Shown here in pieces: positions 15,653-24,035 of a DNA stretch of 64,000 nucleotides. Source of the stretch: G963665405 sp963665405 (GTDB taxonomy: Bacteria > Chloroflexota > Dehalococcoidia > Lucifugimonadales > G963665405); contig CAXXUH010000004.1 in assembly GCA_963665405.2 (NCBI GenBank), positions 496,001 through 560,000 on the forward strand. The letters run 5' to 3'. Numbering within the stretch: the stretch's first letter is position 1; each line of letters begins with the position of its first letter. Both the position numbers and the translations under genes were made by a program. The notes below the pieces were generated by a model. The model made no database searches. It worked only from the letters and a program-made list of their open reading frames with translations, and was not told the DNA's origin.

Positions 15653-16851
15653 CCCGTCCGGAACCGATGAGCTACGAGGCGATCTTCGCCCGGTCGGCGC
15701 CCCCACCCCGGCCGGCACCGGTCCGGCGGGGCAAGTACGACTTCGCCATCGCGTACCCCGATCCCGGATCGCTGCCCGTGGACGACCTGGCAGACGGCCT
15801 GAGGTCGGCGCTCGAAGAGGAGGGTAGGGGCCTGGCGGTGTATCCCGACATCCAGGGCTACCCGCCGCTGCGCGAGTTCATCGCCGGCAAGCTCGCCCGC
15901 GATCGGGGCATGTCGGTCTCGCCCGACCAGATCGTGCTCGGGAACGGGTCCTCCGAGCCCATCGACATGCTCATCCAGGCCGTGGTCGATCCGGGCGACG
16001 TCGTGCTGACCGAGGACTACGTCTACTCCGGGACCCTGGGGAGGCTACGGCGCTACCATGCCGAGATCCGAGGTGTCGCCTGCGACGAGAATGGGATGGT
16101 TCCGGATACTCTGGAGGCGACACTGCGGACCGCCATCGCGGACGGTAAGAAGCCGAAGCTGATCTATACCATCCCGACATTCCAGAACCCCCAGGGCTGG
16201 ACCGCTCCACTGGACCGCCGCGAAGCGTTGCTAAACCTCTCGCAAGAATACGGTGTCCCCATTCTCGAAGACGACTGCTACGTCGACCTGCGCTACGACG
16301 GCGAGCCTGTCCCGGCGATCCACTCACTCGACGACGCGTCACACGTGATGTACGTGGCCTCCTTCTCCAAGACGATCGCGCCCGGCCTCCGAACGGGCTA
16401 CCTGGTGGCACCGCCGGAGGTCGTCGGGAGGGTTCGGGCGATCAAGGGCGGGGCCGGCGCGAATCAGTTCGCCGCGATGGCCATACACCGGTACGCTATC
16501 GACCACCTGGACGAGCACGTCTCTCAGATCATCGGCGTACAGCGCGCCCGGCGCGACGCGATGCTCGCGGCGCTCGGGGAGGGCTTCGGAACGGCCGCGA
16601 CATGGAGCAGTCCGGACGGCGGCCTCTACATCTGGCTCAAGATGGCCGAGGGGTGCGATCTCACCGAAGCCCTGGACGCGTCTCTGGACGCCGAGGTCGG
16701 CTATCAGGCGGGGAACGCCTACTCGCCGGACGGCGTCTCGGGCAAGAACTACGCCCGGCTCTGCTTCGGGTTCAACGACCCCGAGGAGATCCACGAGGGA
16801 ATCTCCCGGCTCGCCGACGTCTTCGCGAAGAGAGGGATGCTGACGGGATGA
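15649..16851 (+). CDS. PLP-dependent aminotransferase, class I/II (MocR/ARO8-like)
   Basis: A 400-residue fold-type I aminotransferase. The path of motifs is clear: YPDIQGYPPLREFIAGKLA, LGNGSSEPIDMLIQ around the PLP phosphate site, TIPTFQNPQGW with the PLP-contacting Asn, EDDCYVDLRYDG, and SFSKTIAPGLRTGYL with the Schiff-base lysine and phosphate-binding Arg; LCFGFNDPEEI near the end holds a substrate Arg region. It resembles the catalytic half of MocR-type and 2-aminoadipate/valine-pyruvate-type enzymes but has no GntR domain. The start codon overlaps the AlaX stop (ATGA) with GAGGAGG upstream, indicating one operon. The substrate is not readable. Confidence 0.9.
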   Translation: MTRPEPMSYEAIFARSAPPPRPAPVRRGKYDFAIAYPDPGSLPVDDLADGLRSALEEEGRGLAVYPDIQGYPPLREFIAGKLARDRGMSVSPDQIVLGNGSSEPIDMLIQAVVDPGDVVLTEDYVYSGTLGRLRRYHAEIRGVACDENGMVPDTLEATLRTAIADGKKPKLIYTIPTFQNPQGWTAPLDRREALLNLSQEYGVPILEDDCYVDLRYDGEPVPAIHSLDDASHVMYVASFSKTIAPGLRTGYLVAPPEVVGRVRAIKGGAGANQFAAMAIHRYAIDHLDEHVSQIIGVQRARRDAMLAALGEGFGTAATWSSPDGGLYIWLKMAEGCDLTEALDASLDAEVGYQAGNAYSPDGVSGKNYARLCFGFNDPEEIHEGISRLADVFAKRGMLTG

Positions 16852-16878
16852 GCGGCGAAGCCCTGGACTCTCCGACCC

Positions 16879-17532
16879 CTACTGCCGGCTGAACGTCAGC
16901 CTGCCCAGGTGGTTCTCGACCCGCTCCCTCAGCGGCTCGGACTCCCTCTCCAGCAGCTCCAGCTCCGTCTCCAGCCGCTTCAGGGTTGAGGCCTGCTCGA
17001 GGAGGGCCTGCTTCTCGACGGCGCTGACGGCGAGGAGCCCGGGGATGTGATAAGACAGCGCCGTGGGGTCGGACGGTATCCTCGCCTGGCGTATCCAGCC
17101 GCCTCGCAGGCCCATCGCCAGCCGGACGTACCGGGTGACGGCCTCTCGCATCGCGTCCAGCTCCGACTGGGACAGTGACACGGTCCGGTCCTCTTCCAGC
17201 AACGTGACCGCCGCCTCCAGATAGGGGCGCTGCTGCACCACCCTCTCGATCTCGAACCGTCGCCCTCCGACGATCGAGACGAAGCTGCGGCCCTCCTTCA
17301 CCCGATTAACCTGCAGGATCCGGGCCACGGTGCCCACGGCGTGAGGCACTGCGTCGCCGCCCACCTCCGGCCCGCTCCTTATGAGGACCACGCCGAACTG
17401 GCTATCTGCCTTGAGACACGCCTCCAGCATGAGCTTGTACCGCTCCTCGAATATCTGAAGCGGCATCGTCGCGTTCGGAAAAAGGACCGCATTTAGTGGG
17501 AACAGTGGGAGCTGTCGCTCTTCAGTGGACAT
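16879..17532 (-). CDS. LON-substrate-binding-domain protein (stand-alone)
   Basis: A 217-residue protein homologous to the N-terminal substrate-binding domain of Lon protease, without ATPase or protease parts. It begins RQLPLFPLNAVLFPNATMPL and QIFEERYK, the hallmark of the family, then GTVARILQVNRVKEGRSFVSI with a GGRRFEIE strand. The second half (about 120-217) is helical and ends in a probable coiled coil (KQALLEQASTLKRLETELE). Stand-alone LON domains are widespread in bacteria with no settled function. The Shine-Dalgarno match is weak. It is convergent with the AlaX/aminotransferase operon, with a 27-base gap. Confidence 0.85.
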   Translation of the reverse strand: MSTEERQLPLFPLNAVLFPNATMPLQIFEERYKLMLEACLKADSQFGVVLIRSGPEVGGDAVPHAVGTVARILQVNRVKEGRSFVSIVGGRRFEIERVVQQRPYLEAAVTLLEEDRTVSLSQSELDAMREAVTRYVRLAMGLRGGWIRQARIPSDPTALSYHIPGLLAVSAVEKQALLEQASTLKRLETELELLERESEPLRERVENHLGRLTFSRQ

Positions 17533-17780
17533 CCGGTGGGCTCACGGAAGCAGTATATTGCGAGTATAGCCGGACGGCATGAGGCGAACAAGTGCGACCC
17601 CGGTGGGCGGCAGAGTCGGCCACGGGGTTCGATCGGGGAGCGGCGTCTCGACGGCGTGGGTGCGGGTCAGGCGTCCCACCAGCGCGTCGTAGACTGCTTG
17701 ACGGTCCCCAGGGCCCGACAGTACAATCCCCGTGGAGGTGGTCACGACGCGATTCATGGCTAGCGTCCTGGGAGCCTGGA

Positions 17781-19409
17781 ATGTCGATGAAGCTTCGGGC
17801 TAGGGGGACAGGCTTGGCGGCGCTTGCCGCCATCTTGATCGCGCCGGCCGTACTCGCAGCCTGCGGTGACTCGGGAGGCGCCTCCGAACAGCTCGCGGAG
17901 CCAATCATCGGGGATGCGCCCGCGCTGGATGGCCGCACCAGCCAGCTGGCCATAGACGCGGGCGAGATCACTCTCGACGAGCTGGTGGACCGGGGCAGGA
18001 CGCTGTTCGTGTCCTCCTTCAACACCCTGGACGGTGCGGGGCGCCCGGAGACCACCGACGTCGGACCGAGCAACTTCCGGGACCGGCGCGAGTTCCCGGA
18101 CAACTTCAACCGGATATCCGGGCCGGACGCCAACACCTGCGTCGCCTGCCACAACCTGCCCCGCCCGGGCGGAGGTGGCGACAACTCTTCCAACATCTTC
18201 GGCGACGCGGACCGCCTACCCTTCGTCAACTTCGACGGCGCCGAGGGGGACGGCTTCGAGGCACAGACCCTCAGGAGCGTCGGCGTCGAGCGGTCGGCTA
18301 TGTCCCTGTTCGGCGTCGGGTTCGTCGAGCTCCTGGCCCGCGAGATGACGGTCGACCTCCAGAACACGAGAGACGAGGCGGTGCTGGAGGCGAGGGCGTC
18401 GGGAGACCCCGTGACCAGAGACCTGTCCACCAAGGGCGTGTCCTTCGGAAGGATCACCGCCCGCGCCGACGGCACGCTGGACACGAGCGAGGTCGACGGG
18501 GTCGACGCGGATCTCATAGTCAAGCCGATGCAGCAGAAGGGCATAGTCGTCTCGCTCCGAGAGTTCGGCGTCAAGGCGATGAACTCGCACTTCGGAATGC
18601 AGGCGGCCGAGCGGTTCCCGGGCGACCCGGACCGGGACGGCATGAGCGACGAGGTCAGCCGGGGCGACCTGACGGCCCTCGTGGCCTTTCTGGCGACTCT
18701 ACCGGTCCCGGGCCGTGTCATCCCGGAGCATCCCGAGGCCAGAGCCGCGGCCGAGCGGGGTGAGCAGCTGTTCGCTTCGATCGGGTGCGAGACGTGCCAC
18801 AGGTCCACCTTGCGGCTGGAGGACCCGGTCTTTACGGAGCCGAACCCGTTCAACCCGCCGGGCAAGCTTCAGCTCTCGGACGTGTCCAACCCGTTTGCCT
18901 TCGACCTGACACTGGAAGGCCCGGCGCCCCACCTGAAACGGGAACCAGACGGCAGCGTTCTCGTGCCCGTCTTCACCGACCTGAAGCGACACGACATGGG
19001 GGAGAAGCTGGACAGCGACCTCATCGTCCAGAACGGGGTCCCCACCGGCGAGTGGCTGACCCGGAAGCTGTGGGGCATCGCCAGCGAGCCCCCGTTCCTG
19101 CACCACGGCAGGGCAACTCTGCTGTCGGAGGCCATCCTGATGCACGGCGGCGAGGCCCAGGAGTCGCGGGACGCCTACGGAGCGCTCGCGCCCGAAGATC
19201 AGGCGGCGGTTGTCGAGTTTCTCAAAGTCCTCCAGGTGCTCCCGGAGGACGCAAGCGAGGCGGTCATCACGGCCGGCTTGACTGTGCCGGGCAGCCGCGC
19301 GATCTGGCCGGCGGTCGCCGGGGGCCTCGGAGGAGTCCTCCTGTTGGTCCTCGGCGGACTGATGCTCGCCGTCGTCAAGCGGCGCGGATCCACCGGTGAC
19401 GCAGCCTGA
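17781..19409 (+). CDS. Di-haem cytochrome c lipoprotein (DUF1111/di-haem oxidoreductase type)
   Basis: A 542-residue exported protein. The signal peptide ends in a lipobox (APAVLAAC, Cys about residue 28), so it is lipid-anchored outside the membrane. Two haem c sites are seen: CVACH (about 120) and CETCH (about 336). Context segments FRDRREFPDNFNRISGPDANT and LWGIASEPPFLHHGRA match DUF1111/di-haem thiol-oxidoreductase proteins, related to bacterial di-haem peroxidases. A C-terminal membrane helix (GGVLLLVLGGLMLAVV) with basic end gives a second anchor. The ATG at 17781 has GGAG upstream. It overlaps the CRTAC1-like gene by 14 bases, so the two are probably co-translated and may work together at the cell surface. 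Confidence 0.88.
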   Translation: MSMKLRARGTGLAALAAILIAPAVLAACGDSGGASEQLAEPIIGDAPALDGRTSQLAIDAGEITLDELVDRGRTLFVSSFNTLDGAGRPETTDVGPSNFRDRREFPDNFNRISGPDANTCVACHNLPRPGGGGDNSSNIFGDADRLPFVNFDGAEGDGFEAQTLRSVGVERSAMSLFGVGFVELLAREMTVDLQNTRDEAVLEARASGDPVTRDLSTKGVSFGRITARADGTLDTSEVDGVDADLIVKPMQQKGIVVSLREFGVKAMNSHFGMQAAERFPGDPDRDGMSDEVSRGDLTALVAFLATLPVPGRVIPEHPEARAAAERGEQLFASIGCETCHRSTLRLEDPVFTEPNPFNPPGKLQLSDVSNPFAFDLTLEGPAPHLKREPDGSVLVPVFTDLKRHDMGEKLDSDLIVQNGVPTGEWLTRKLWGIASEPPFLHHGRATLLSEAILMHGGEAQESRDAYGALAPEDQAAVVEFLKVLQVLPEDASEAVITAGLTVPGSRAIWPAVAGGLGGVLLLVLGGLMLAVVKRRGSTGDAA

Positions 19410-21627
19410 GCGGACCACGAACTCCGCGTCGGTGAGAGGGCGAGCAGCGGCATACCTCGCAGCCGGCGTCGCCGCGGTGGCGGTGCTGGCCGCCGCGTGC
19501 GGAGACTCCTCCCCGGCGCCATCGCCTACGGAGGCCGTCGGCTCCCCGACCGTGGTGACCCCTACCGGCCTCCCCGCGACGCCGACGCCGGATCCGCGGG
19601 ACGCCACATCAGTCTCTGAGGCTCCCGACTTCGGCAGAGAGCCGGTCACCCCGTTCGTCGAGGTCGCCGCCGAGGTCCTGGGCGACGGCTCCCTGCTCTG
19701 GGGCGACCGGTCAGGAGTCGCCATCTTCGACTTCGACAGAGACGGCGACCTCGATCTCTACCTGGCCAACGAGGGCGGCTACCCGAACTACCTCTACCGC
19801 AACGACGGCAACCTCGAGTTCTCGGACGTCGCCGAGGAGGCCGGCGTCGTGGCCTTCGAGAGCTTCAGCACAGGGGTCATAGCCTGCGATATCGACAACG
19901 ACGGCTTCCAGGACCTGTACGTCGGCGCCTGGGGCGACCCGACGGACGATCTCGACTACCGATCGCCCAGCGACATCCAGGGCAACGCCGATAGCCTCTT
20001 CCTGAACAACGGCGACGGGACGTTCCGGGACATCACCGAGACGGCCTTCGGAGACGCGGTGAACATCCGGTCGGCTGCCAGCATCGCGTGCGCCGACGTC
20101 GACGGCGACGGCTGGCTCGACATATACGTCGGCAACCTTCAGGCAAGCGAGTTCCGCACATTTGCCTCGCCGAGCCATCCCGGCCACTACAACGTGCTGT
20201 ATATGAACAACGGCGATCTGACCTTCACCGAGGTCGCCGAGGAGGCGGGGGTGCGCGGCAACCAGATAGCCATGCGCGACGCGGGCGGCGAGCCGGTCCT
20301 CTTCACCGACCCCTCCACCGGCGACGTCTACCAGGGCTGGGACCCCAGGATCAGGGACAGGTTGGGCAACGTCGTCGGCGACCCCACGTCTCAGACCCAT
20401 GCCGTGCTCTTCTTCGACCACGACGACGACGGCGACCCCGACCTGTGGCTGGCCAACGACGGCGACATCCTGAACGTCTTCCGCAACGACACCGATACGA
20501 ACGGCGTCAGGTTTACCGACATCACGCACGAGATGGGCCTCGACATCGTCGGGGCGTGGATGGGGTTTGCCGTCGGCGACTACGACGGCGACGCCGACCT
20601 GGACGTGTTCATCACCAACATCGGCTACCATCCGCTGCTGAGGAGGGCTCAGGAGGGCCCGAACGGCTCGTGCGAGTACCACCACCGGTTCGCATGGGGC
20701 ACCTGCCTTAACTACCTGGTCCGCAACGATGGCACCCGCGAGGTGGCCGGGCTGGGGACCGTGGGCCTGTTCCCGGACGTCGCCGCTGCGACGAGCGTGC
20801 TCGCCAGCCCGATCCTTCCGCCGGACTCGCTCGACGCCTCCCGGATCTACCGGACCTTCGACCCTCCGACCGGCGTAGCCGCATACGACTTCGGCTTCGG
20901 CGCGACCTTCTTCGATTATGACAACGACGGCGACCAGGACCTGTACTGGCTGGGGTCGACGAAGGGCAGGGGAGAGGGGCCGGGAGGAGACGTGTACCCC
21001 GGCGTCGGCCGGATGCTGCGGGGCGACGGCAGAGGGGGCTTCGAGGACATCACCGTCCGGGCGCACCTGCTCGACATAGCCGGTGTCGACTACTCGATCA
21101 TCGACCCGGACGATCCCGCCTTCGACGCGATGGGGCAGCGCATGAGCGGCCGCTTCCACGAGAACGGCAAGGGCCTGGCCCACGGCGACCTGGACGGCGA
21201 CGGCTTCGTCGACCTGGTGGGGACGAACAGCAGCGGATCGCTCTGGTCCGAGGACCAGGAGACGGTGATCGTATCGGCTCCCGGACCCGTGTTCGTGTGG
21301 ATCAACGGAGGCGGCGGCAATAGCTGGATTACTCTGGCGCTGCGAGGGCGGATGGCGATAGACGGCACCGGCAGCAACGCAGACGGCATCGGAGCGCGGG
21401 TGCGCCTCACCAGCCGTCCACGGCGTGGAGAGGCCCCGACGGTGCAGATCCAGGAGGTGAGGGCGGGGTCGAGCTACGTGTCGATGGACTCGGTCGAGCT
21501 GGAGTTCGGCGTCGGCTCTGCCGGGACCGTCGACGAGATCTCCATCCGCTGGCCCAGTGGCAGGACCCAGACCCTTCGGAACGTCGCCGTGAACCAGGTC
21601 CTGGAGATCGTCGAGCCGCCGGAGTAG
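19396..21627 (+). CDS. CRTAC1/ASPIC-UnbV FG-GAP repeat lipoprotein
   Basis: A 743-residue exported beta-propeller. After a lipoprotein signal (AVAVLAAAC) comes a Pro/Thr-rich linker, then at least seven FG-GAP/VCBS repeats with calcium-binding loops, for example FDRDGDLDLYLANEG, DIDNDGFQDLYVG, DVDGDGWLDIYVG, DHDDDGDPDLWLAND, DYDGDADLDVFITN, DYDNDGDQDLY and DLDGDGFVDLVG. The C-terminal 90 residues are an ASPIC/UnbV domain (GIGARVRLTSR ... SIRWPSGRTQTLRNV). GTG start at 19396 inside the end of the di-haem gene. Such proteins bind calcium and often accompany cytochrome or peroxidase partners in marine bacteria. The ligand is unknown. Confidence 0.9.
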   Translation: MTQPERTTNSASVRGRAAAYLAAGVAAVAVLAAACGDSSPAPSPTEAVGSPTVVTPTGLPATPTPDPRDATSVSEAPDFGREPVTPFVEVAAEVLGDGSLLWGDRSGVAIFDFDRDGDLDLYLANEGGYPNYLYRNDGNLEFSDVAEEAGVVAFESFSTGVIACDIDNDGFQDLYVGAWGDPTDDLDYRSPSDIQGNADSLFLNNGDGTFRDITETAFGDAVNIRSAASIACADVDGDGWLDIYVGNLQASEFRTFASPSHPGHYNVLYMNNGDLTFTEVAEEAGVRGNQIAMRDAGGEPVLFTDPSTGDVYQGWDPRIRDRLGNVVGDPTSQTHAVLFFDHDDDGDPDLWLANDGDILNVFRNDTDTNGVRFTDITHEMGLDIVGAWMGFAVGDYDGDADLDVFITNIGYHPLLRRAQEGPNGSCEYHHRFAWGTCLNYLVRNDGTREVAGLGTVGLFPDVAAATSVLASPILPPDSLDASRIYRTFDPPTGVAAYDFGFGATFFDYDNDGDQDLYWLGSTKGRGEGPGGDVYPGVGRMLRGDGRGGFEDITVRAHLLDIAGVDYSIIDPDDPAFDAMGQRMSGRFHENGKGLAHGDLDGDGFVDLVGTNSSGSLWSEDQETVIVSAPGPVFVWINGGGGNSWITLALRGRMAIDGTGSNADGIGARVRLTSRPRRGEAPTVQIQEVRAGSSYVSMDSVELEFGVGSAGTVDEISIRWPSGRTQTLRNVAVNQVLEIVEPPE

Positions 21628-22228
21628 AGGCCGCGCCGCATCGCGAGATCGTGTAGGGGCGCACGGCCGTCGCCCCCGCGGTCACGCAGCCCCCGATACC
21701 CTCGTCAGAAGTCGGCCCCCAGCGCGCGTGAGCAGTGCTGCAATACACTTGGCCTCCGTCGTCTACGACCAGACTGTGCGTCGGGTTTATCGCCTTGTCG
21801 CACACTCGCCATGCGCATCTTTGCAGAGGTGGCAGATCGTGCCGGCACCTGGAGCAGACAGTCGCGAGTTCGGCCACCGGCCGCATGCACTCGGGGCACC
21901 GCCGACCCTCTGTTTCCAGTCGCTCCGATGCCGCCGCCAATGCCGTTGACGCTATGTCTCGCTGACAGTGGGGGCAGACCGTGGCTCCCGGCTTCACCGA
22001 TTCAGGACAGAATGGGCACGCCCGCTGGCCCTCTGCCCGGAACGGTGGGTGCCGAGTCTGTCTCGGCATCCCGACGATGGCGATGAGGGCTATCAACCCA
22101 AAAACCGCGCCCAAGAAGAACCAGCTCCAAGCGTCTCTATTCTTTTCGGCGGCCAGGCAGGCGCAGAACGCCGCAGCGATGCTCGCGTGGATCACGACGA
22201 TCATTACCACGACTAGAGCTATGTCCAC
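21407..22228 (-). CDS. Membrane-anchored zinc-ribbon protein, C-terminus doubtful
   Basis: The first about 165 residues look real: two membrane helices (ALVVVMIVVIHASIAAAFCA and WFFLGAVFGLIALIAIVG) followed by two zinc ribbons, CPFCPESVKPGATVCPHC and CPECMRPVAELATVCSRC, and a further Cys-rich part (CAWRVCDKAIN ... VYCSTAHARW). After that the sequence turns into Arg/Ser/Pro-rich low complexity and runs 221 bases antisense into the end of the CRTAC1-like gene. The true stop has probably been lost by a frameshift near 21700, and the tail is not genuine. GTG start at 22228. It could be a small regulatory or assembly factor; no specific function is known. Confidence 0.6.
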   Translation of the reverse strand: MDIALVVVMIVVIHASIAAAFCACLAAEKNRDAWSWFFLGAVFGLIALIAIVGMPRQTRHPPFRAEGQRACPFCPESVKPGATVCPHCQRDIASTALAAASERLETEGRRCPECMRPVAELATVCSRCRHDLPPLQRCAWRVCDKAINPTHSLVVDDGGQVYCSTAHARWGPTSDEGIGGCVTAGATAVRPYTISRCGAASTPAARRSPGPGSRRRSEGSGSCHWASGWRSRRRSRQSRRRTPARPSPSTRSSTPPSPPGSAPSGPLHAVDGW

Positions 22229-22326
22229 CGTCTGTCTCCGGGCCAGGCTGATGACGCGGCCTCACGGTTTAAAACAGACTACGACTAGCGCTGCGGATCG
22301 GTCAAACTTGCGCAGCCCTCGGGAAC

Positions 22327-22485
22327 GCCCTCGCCTTTGACGCCCTCGCTTCGCCCCGCTTCATGGCCCCACTCCCAGTTCACCAGGCGGGATACCATGC
22401 TGGCGAAGTCCAGGACCTGCGCCATCGTCGGTCTAGACGGGTACATCGTTGAGGTCGAGGTAGACATCTCGCCCGGGCTAACCCG
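22327..22485 (+). repeat. Duplicate of the yifB promoter and first 28 codons
   Basis: About 155 bases nearly identical to 23880-24035, covering the upstream region, the ATG (22397) and the start of yifB up to ctcgcccggg. The coding part then breaks off, so this copy is a pseudogene fragment. Together the copies flank the cyclase gene as direct repeats. Confidence 0.85.
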
Positions 22486-22537
22486 GCGCGATTGTCGGCC
22501 CGAATCCTGACTCCTGCGTTGGCCAAGCTGTAGACGC

Positions 22538-22566
22538 ACAGATGCCCCGCCGCGAAGGTGGGGCAT
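22538..22566. terminator. Possible terminator of the cyclase gene
   Basis: ATGCCCC and GGGGCAT form a hairpin with a short loop between the cyclase stop codon and the truncated yifB copy. No T-run is evident on the minus strand. Confidence 0.35.
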
Positions 22567-22635
22567 TCGAGTTTCCGGTTCTGGCCTCCTGGCAAGTTAC
22601 CTACAAATCGCCGATTAGAAGAATTGTGGCGCCGC

Positions 22636-23454
22636 CTAACTATCCCTCCAAGCGACCTCAATTAGTGGAATAGGTTGTTCGAACCCCTTGGCCTCGAACT
22701 CGCCAAGTCCAGTAAATGGAATGCCCTTTCCAATCGTAAGCTCACGCACGACTTGCGCTACGAGAATGCTTCCGGGTTTCGCGTGGGCACACAACCTGGC
22801 GGCGAGGTTGACGGCAGCTCCATACAGCTGATTATCGTTACGAACGGGCTCTCCCGCACTTATTCCGATTCGAAGATTCATGCTCTTATCTGGGTTCTCT
22901 TCACAGTGTTTGACAATCAACTTTTGAATTGCTACGGCACACTCCACGGCACTTACGGCTGAAGTGAATGAGGCCATGAAGCCGTCTCCTGTGTGTTTGA
23001 TTTCCCGTCCTGCATGAGTGCGGAGCGCATCACGTGTGAGCGCATTATGGGTTCGGAGCAACTCCATAGCCTTTTCATCTCCGAGTTCATTAATCATCTG
23101 GGTAGAGCCTTCGAGATCGGTGAACATGATGGCACGAAATGCGGAATCCATAACCACTTCCCCTGCCGTCGGAGTAGGATCCTCTACTCTGCCCAAAAAG
23201 GCTTTGACGACAGCCTGATCTACCTCCATGATCTCATTATGAAGGAACCCATGCGCCTCATTATGCACCTTGCGAACTGTACTCATGTCAGGTGCCTTGA
23301 CTAGGCAGAAAACGGAATTGCGCTCGTCGTCGAACCAATACGTGATGAATTTGCACCCGTACTTATCCTGAAGCTTCAGATCCGCCACGTGTCCTTCGGC
23401 GGCGGCTTCGGGGGTGAGGTCTTCACCATCATGTCTGTCCATGTATATCGGCAT
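22636..23454 (-). CDS. DUF4242-class III adenylate/guanylate cyclase fusion
   Basis: A 272-residue soluble protein. Residues 1-80 match DUF4242 (MPIYMDRHDGEDLTPEAAAE ... NEAHGFLHNEIMEVD). Residues about 100-272 are a class III nucleotide cyclase domain: MFTDLEGST with the first metal Asp, KHTGDGFMASF with the second, LRIGISAGEPV, and the AAVNLAARLCAHAKPG segment holding the transition-state Asn and Arg. Cyclases of this type make cAMP from ATP; the nucleotide is not certain. AGGGA precedes the ATG. The gene and its flanks are visibly AT-richer than the neighbours and lie between two copies of the yifB 5' end, so it was probably acquired. Confidence 0.88.
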   Translation of the reverse strand: MPIYMDRHDGEDLTPEAAAEGHVADLKLQDKYGCKFITYWFDDERNSVFCLVKAPDMSTVRKVHNEAHGFLHNEIMEVDQAVVKAFLGRVEDPTPTAGEVVMDSAFRAIMFTDLEGSTQMINELGDEKAMELLRTHNALTRDALRTHAGREIKHTGDGFMASFTSAVSAVECAVAIQKLIVKHCEENPDKSMNLRIGISAGEPVRNDNQLYGAAVNLAARLCAHAKPGSILVAQVVRELTIGKGIPFTGLGEFEAKGFEQPIPLIEVAWRDS

Positions 23455-23879
23455 TCCCTACGTCTCCCTTACAAGTCTCGCGAGGGCTAACATGAAAGCG
23501 GGGATCATCGAGTTTCCTAGAGCGAAGAGCCAGCGCCTAAAGAGATCTTCGGTGGGCTGACGTTTGAGCGCAGGCGCAACCGCTACGGGTGTCGCCGCCG
23601 CGGGTTGTTAGGCCGGGACGTTCTCATGGACGGCCCTTTCCCGGCCGAACTGACAATTGGCAATTCCGTAACCCGGCCAGTAACATATCATCTTCCACAT
23701 TGGGGGAGAACCCTAATCCATCCCAATCCTCTGAGAGCTCGGCACTTCCCTCGGCAAAGTTCCAACCAGGCGAAGCAGACCTCAAGCACGCCCTGGTTGC
23801 CTGTACCTGAATCTGTCAGCGTTCGCGATGACTAGACCGCTGCTACTTTCCAAAGGCGCCCCTATTCGGCCTCCGTCTC
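23455..23879. other. AT-richer intergenic stretch between cyclase and yifB
   Basis: No gene is supported. The base composition matches the cyclase gene rather than the flanks, so it is probably part of the same acquired segment and would contain the cyclase promoter. Confidence 0.4.
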
Positions 23880-24035
23880 GCGCCCTCGCCTTTGACGCCC
23901 CCGCTTCGCCCCGCTATCATGGCCCCACTCCGAGTTCACCAGGCGGGATACCATGCTGGCGAAGTCCAGGACCTGCGCCGTCGTCGGTCTAGACGGGTAC
24001 ATCGTCGAGGTCGAGGTAGACATCTCGCCCGGCCT
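23880..24035 (+). repeat. Second copy of the yifB 5' direct repeat (intact gene)
   Basis: Nearly identical to 22327-22485. This copy reads cgctatcatgg where the other reads cgcttcatgg upstream of the gene, and continues into complete yifB. Confidence 0.85.
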
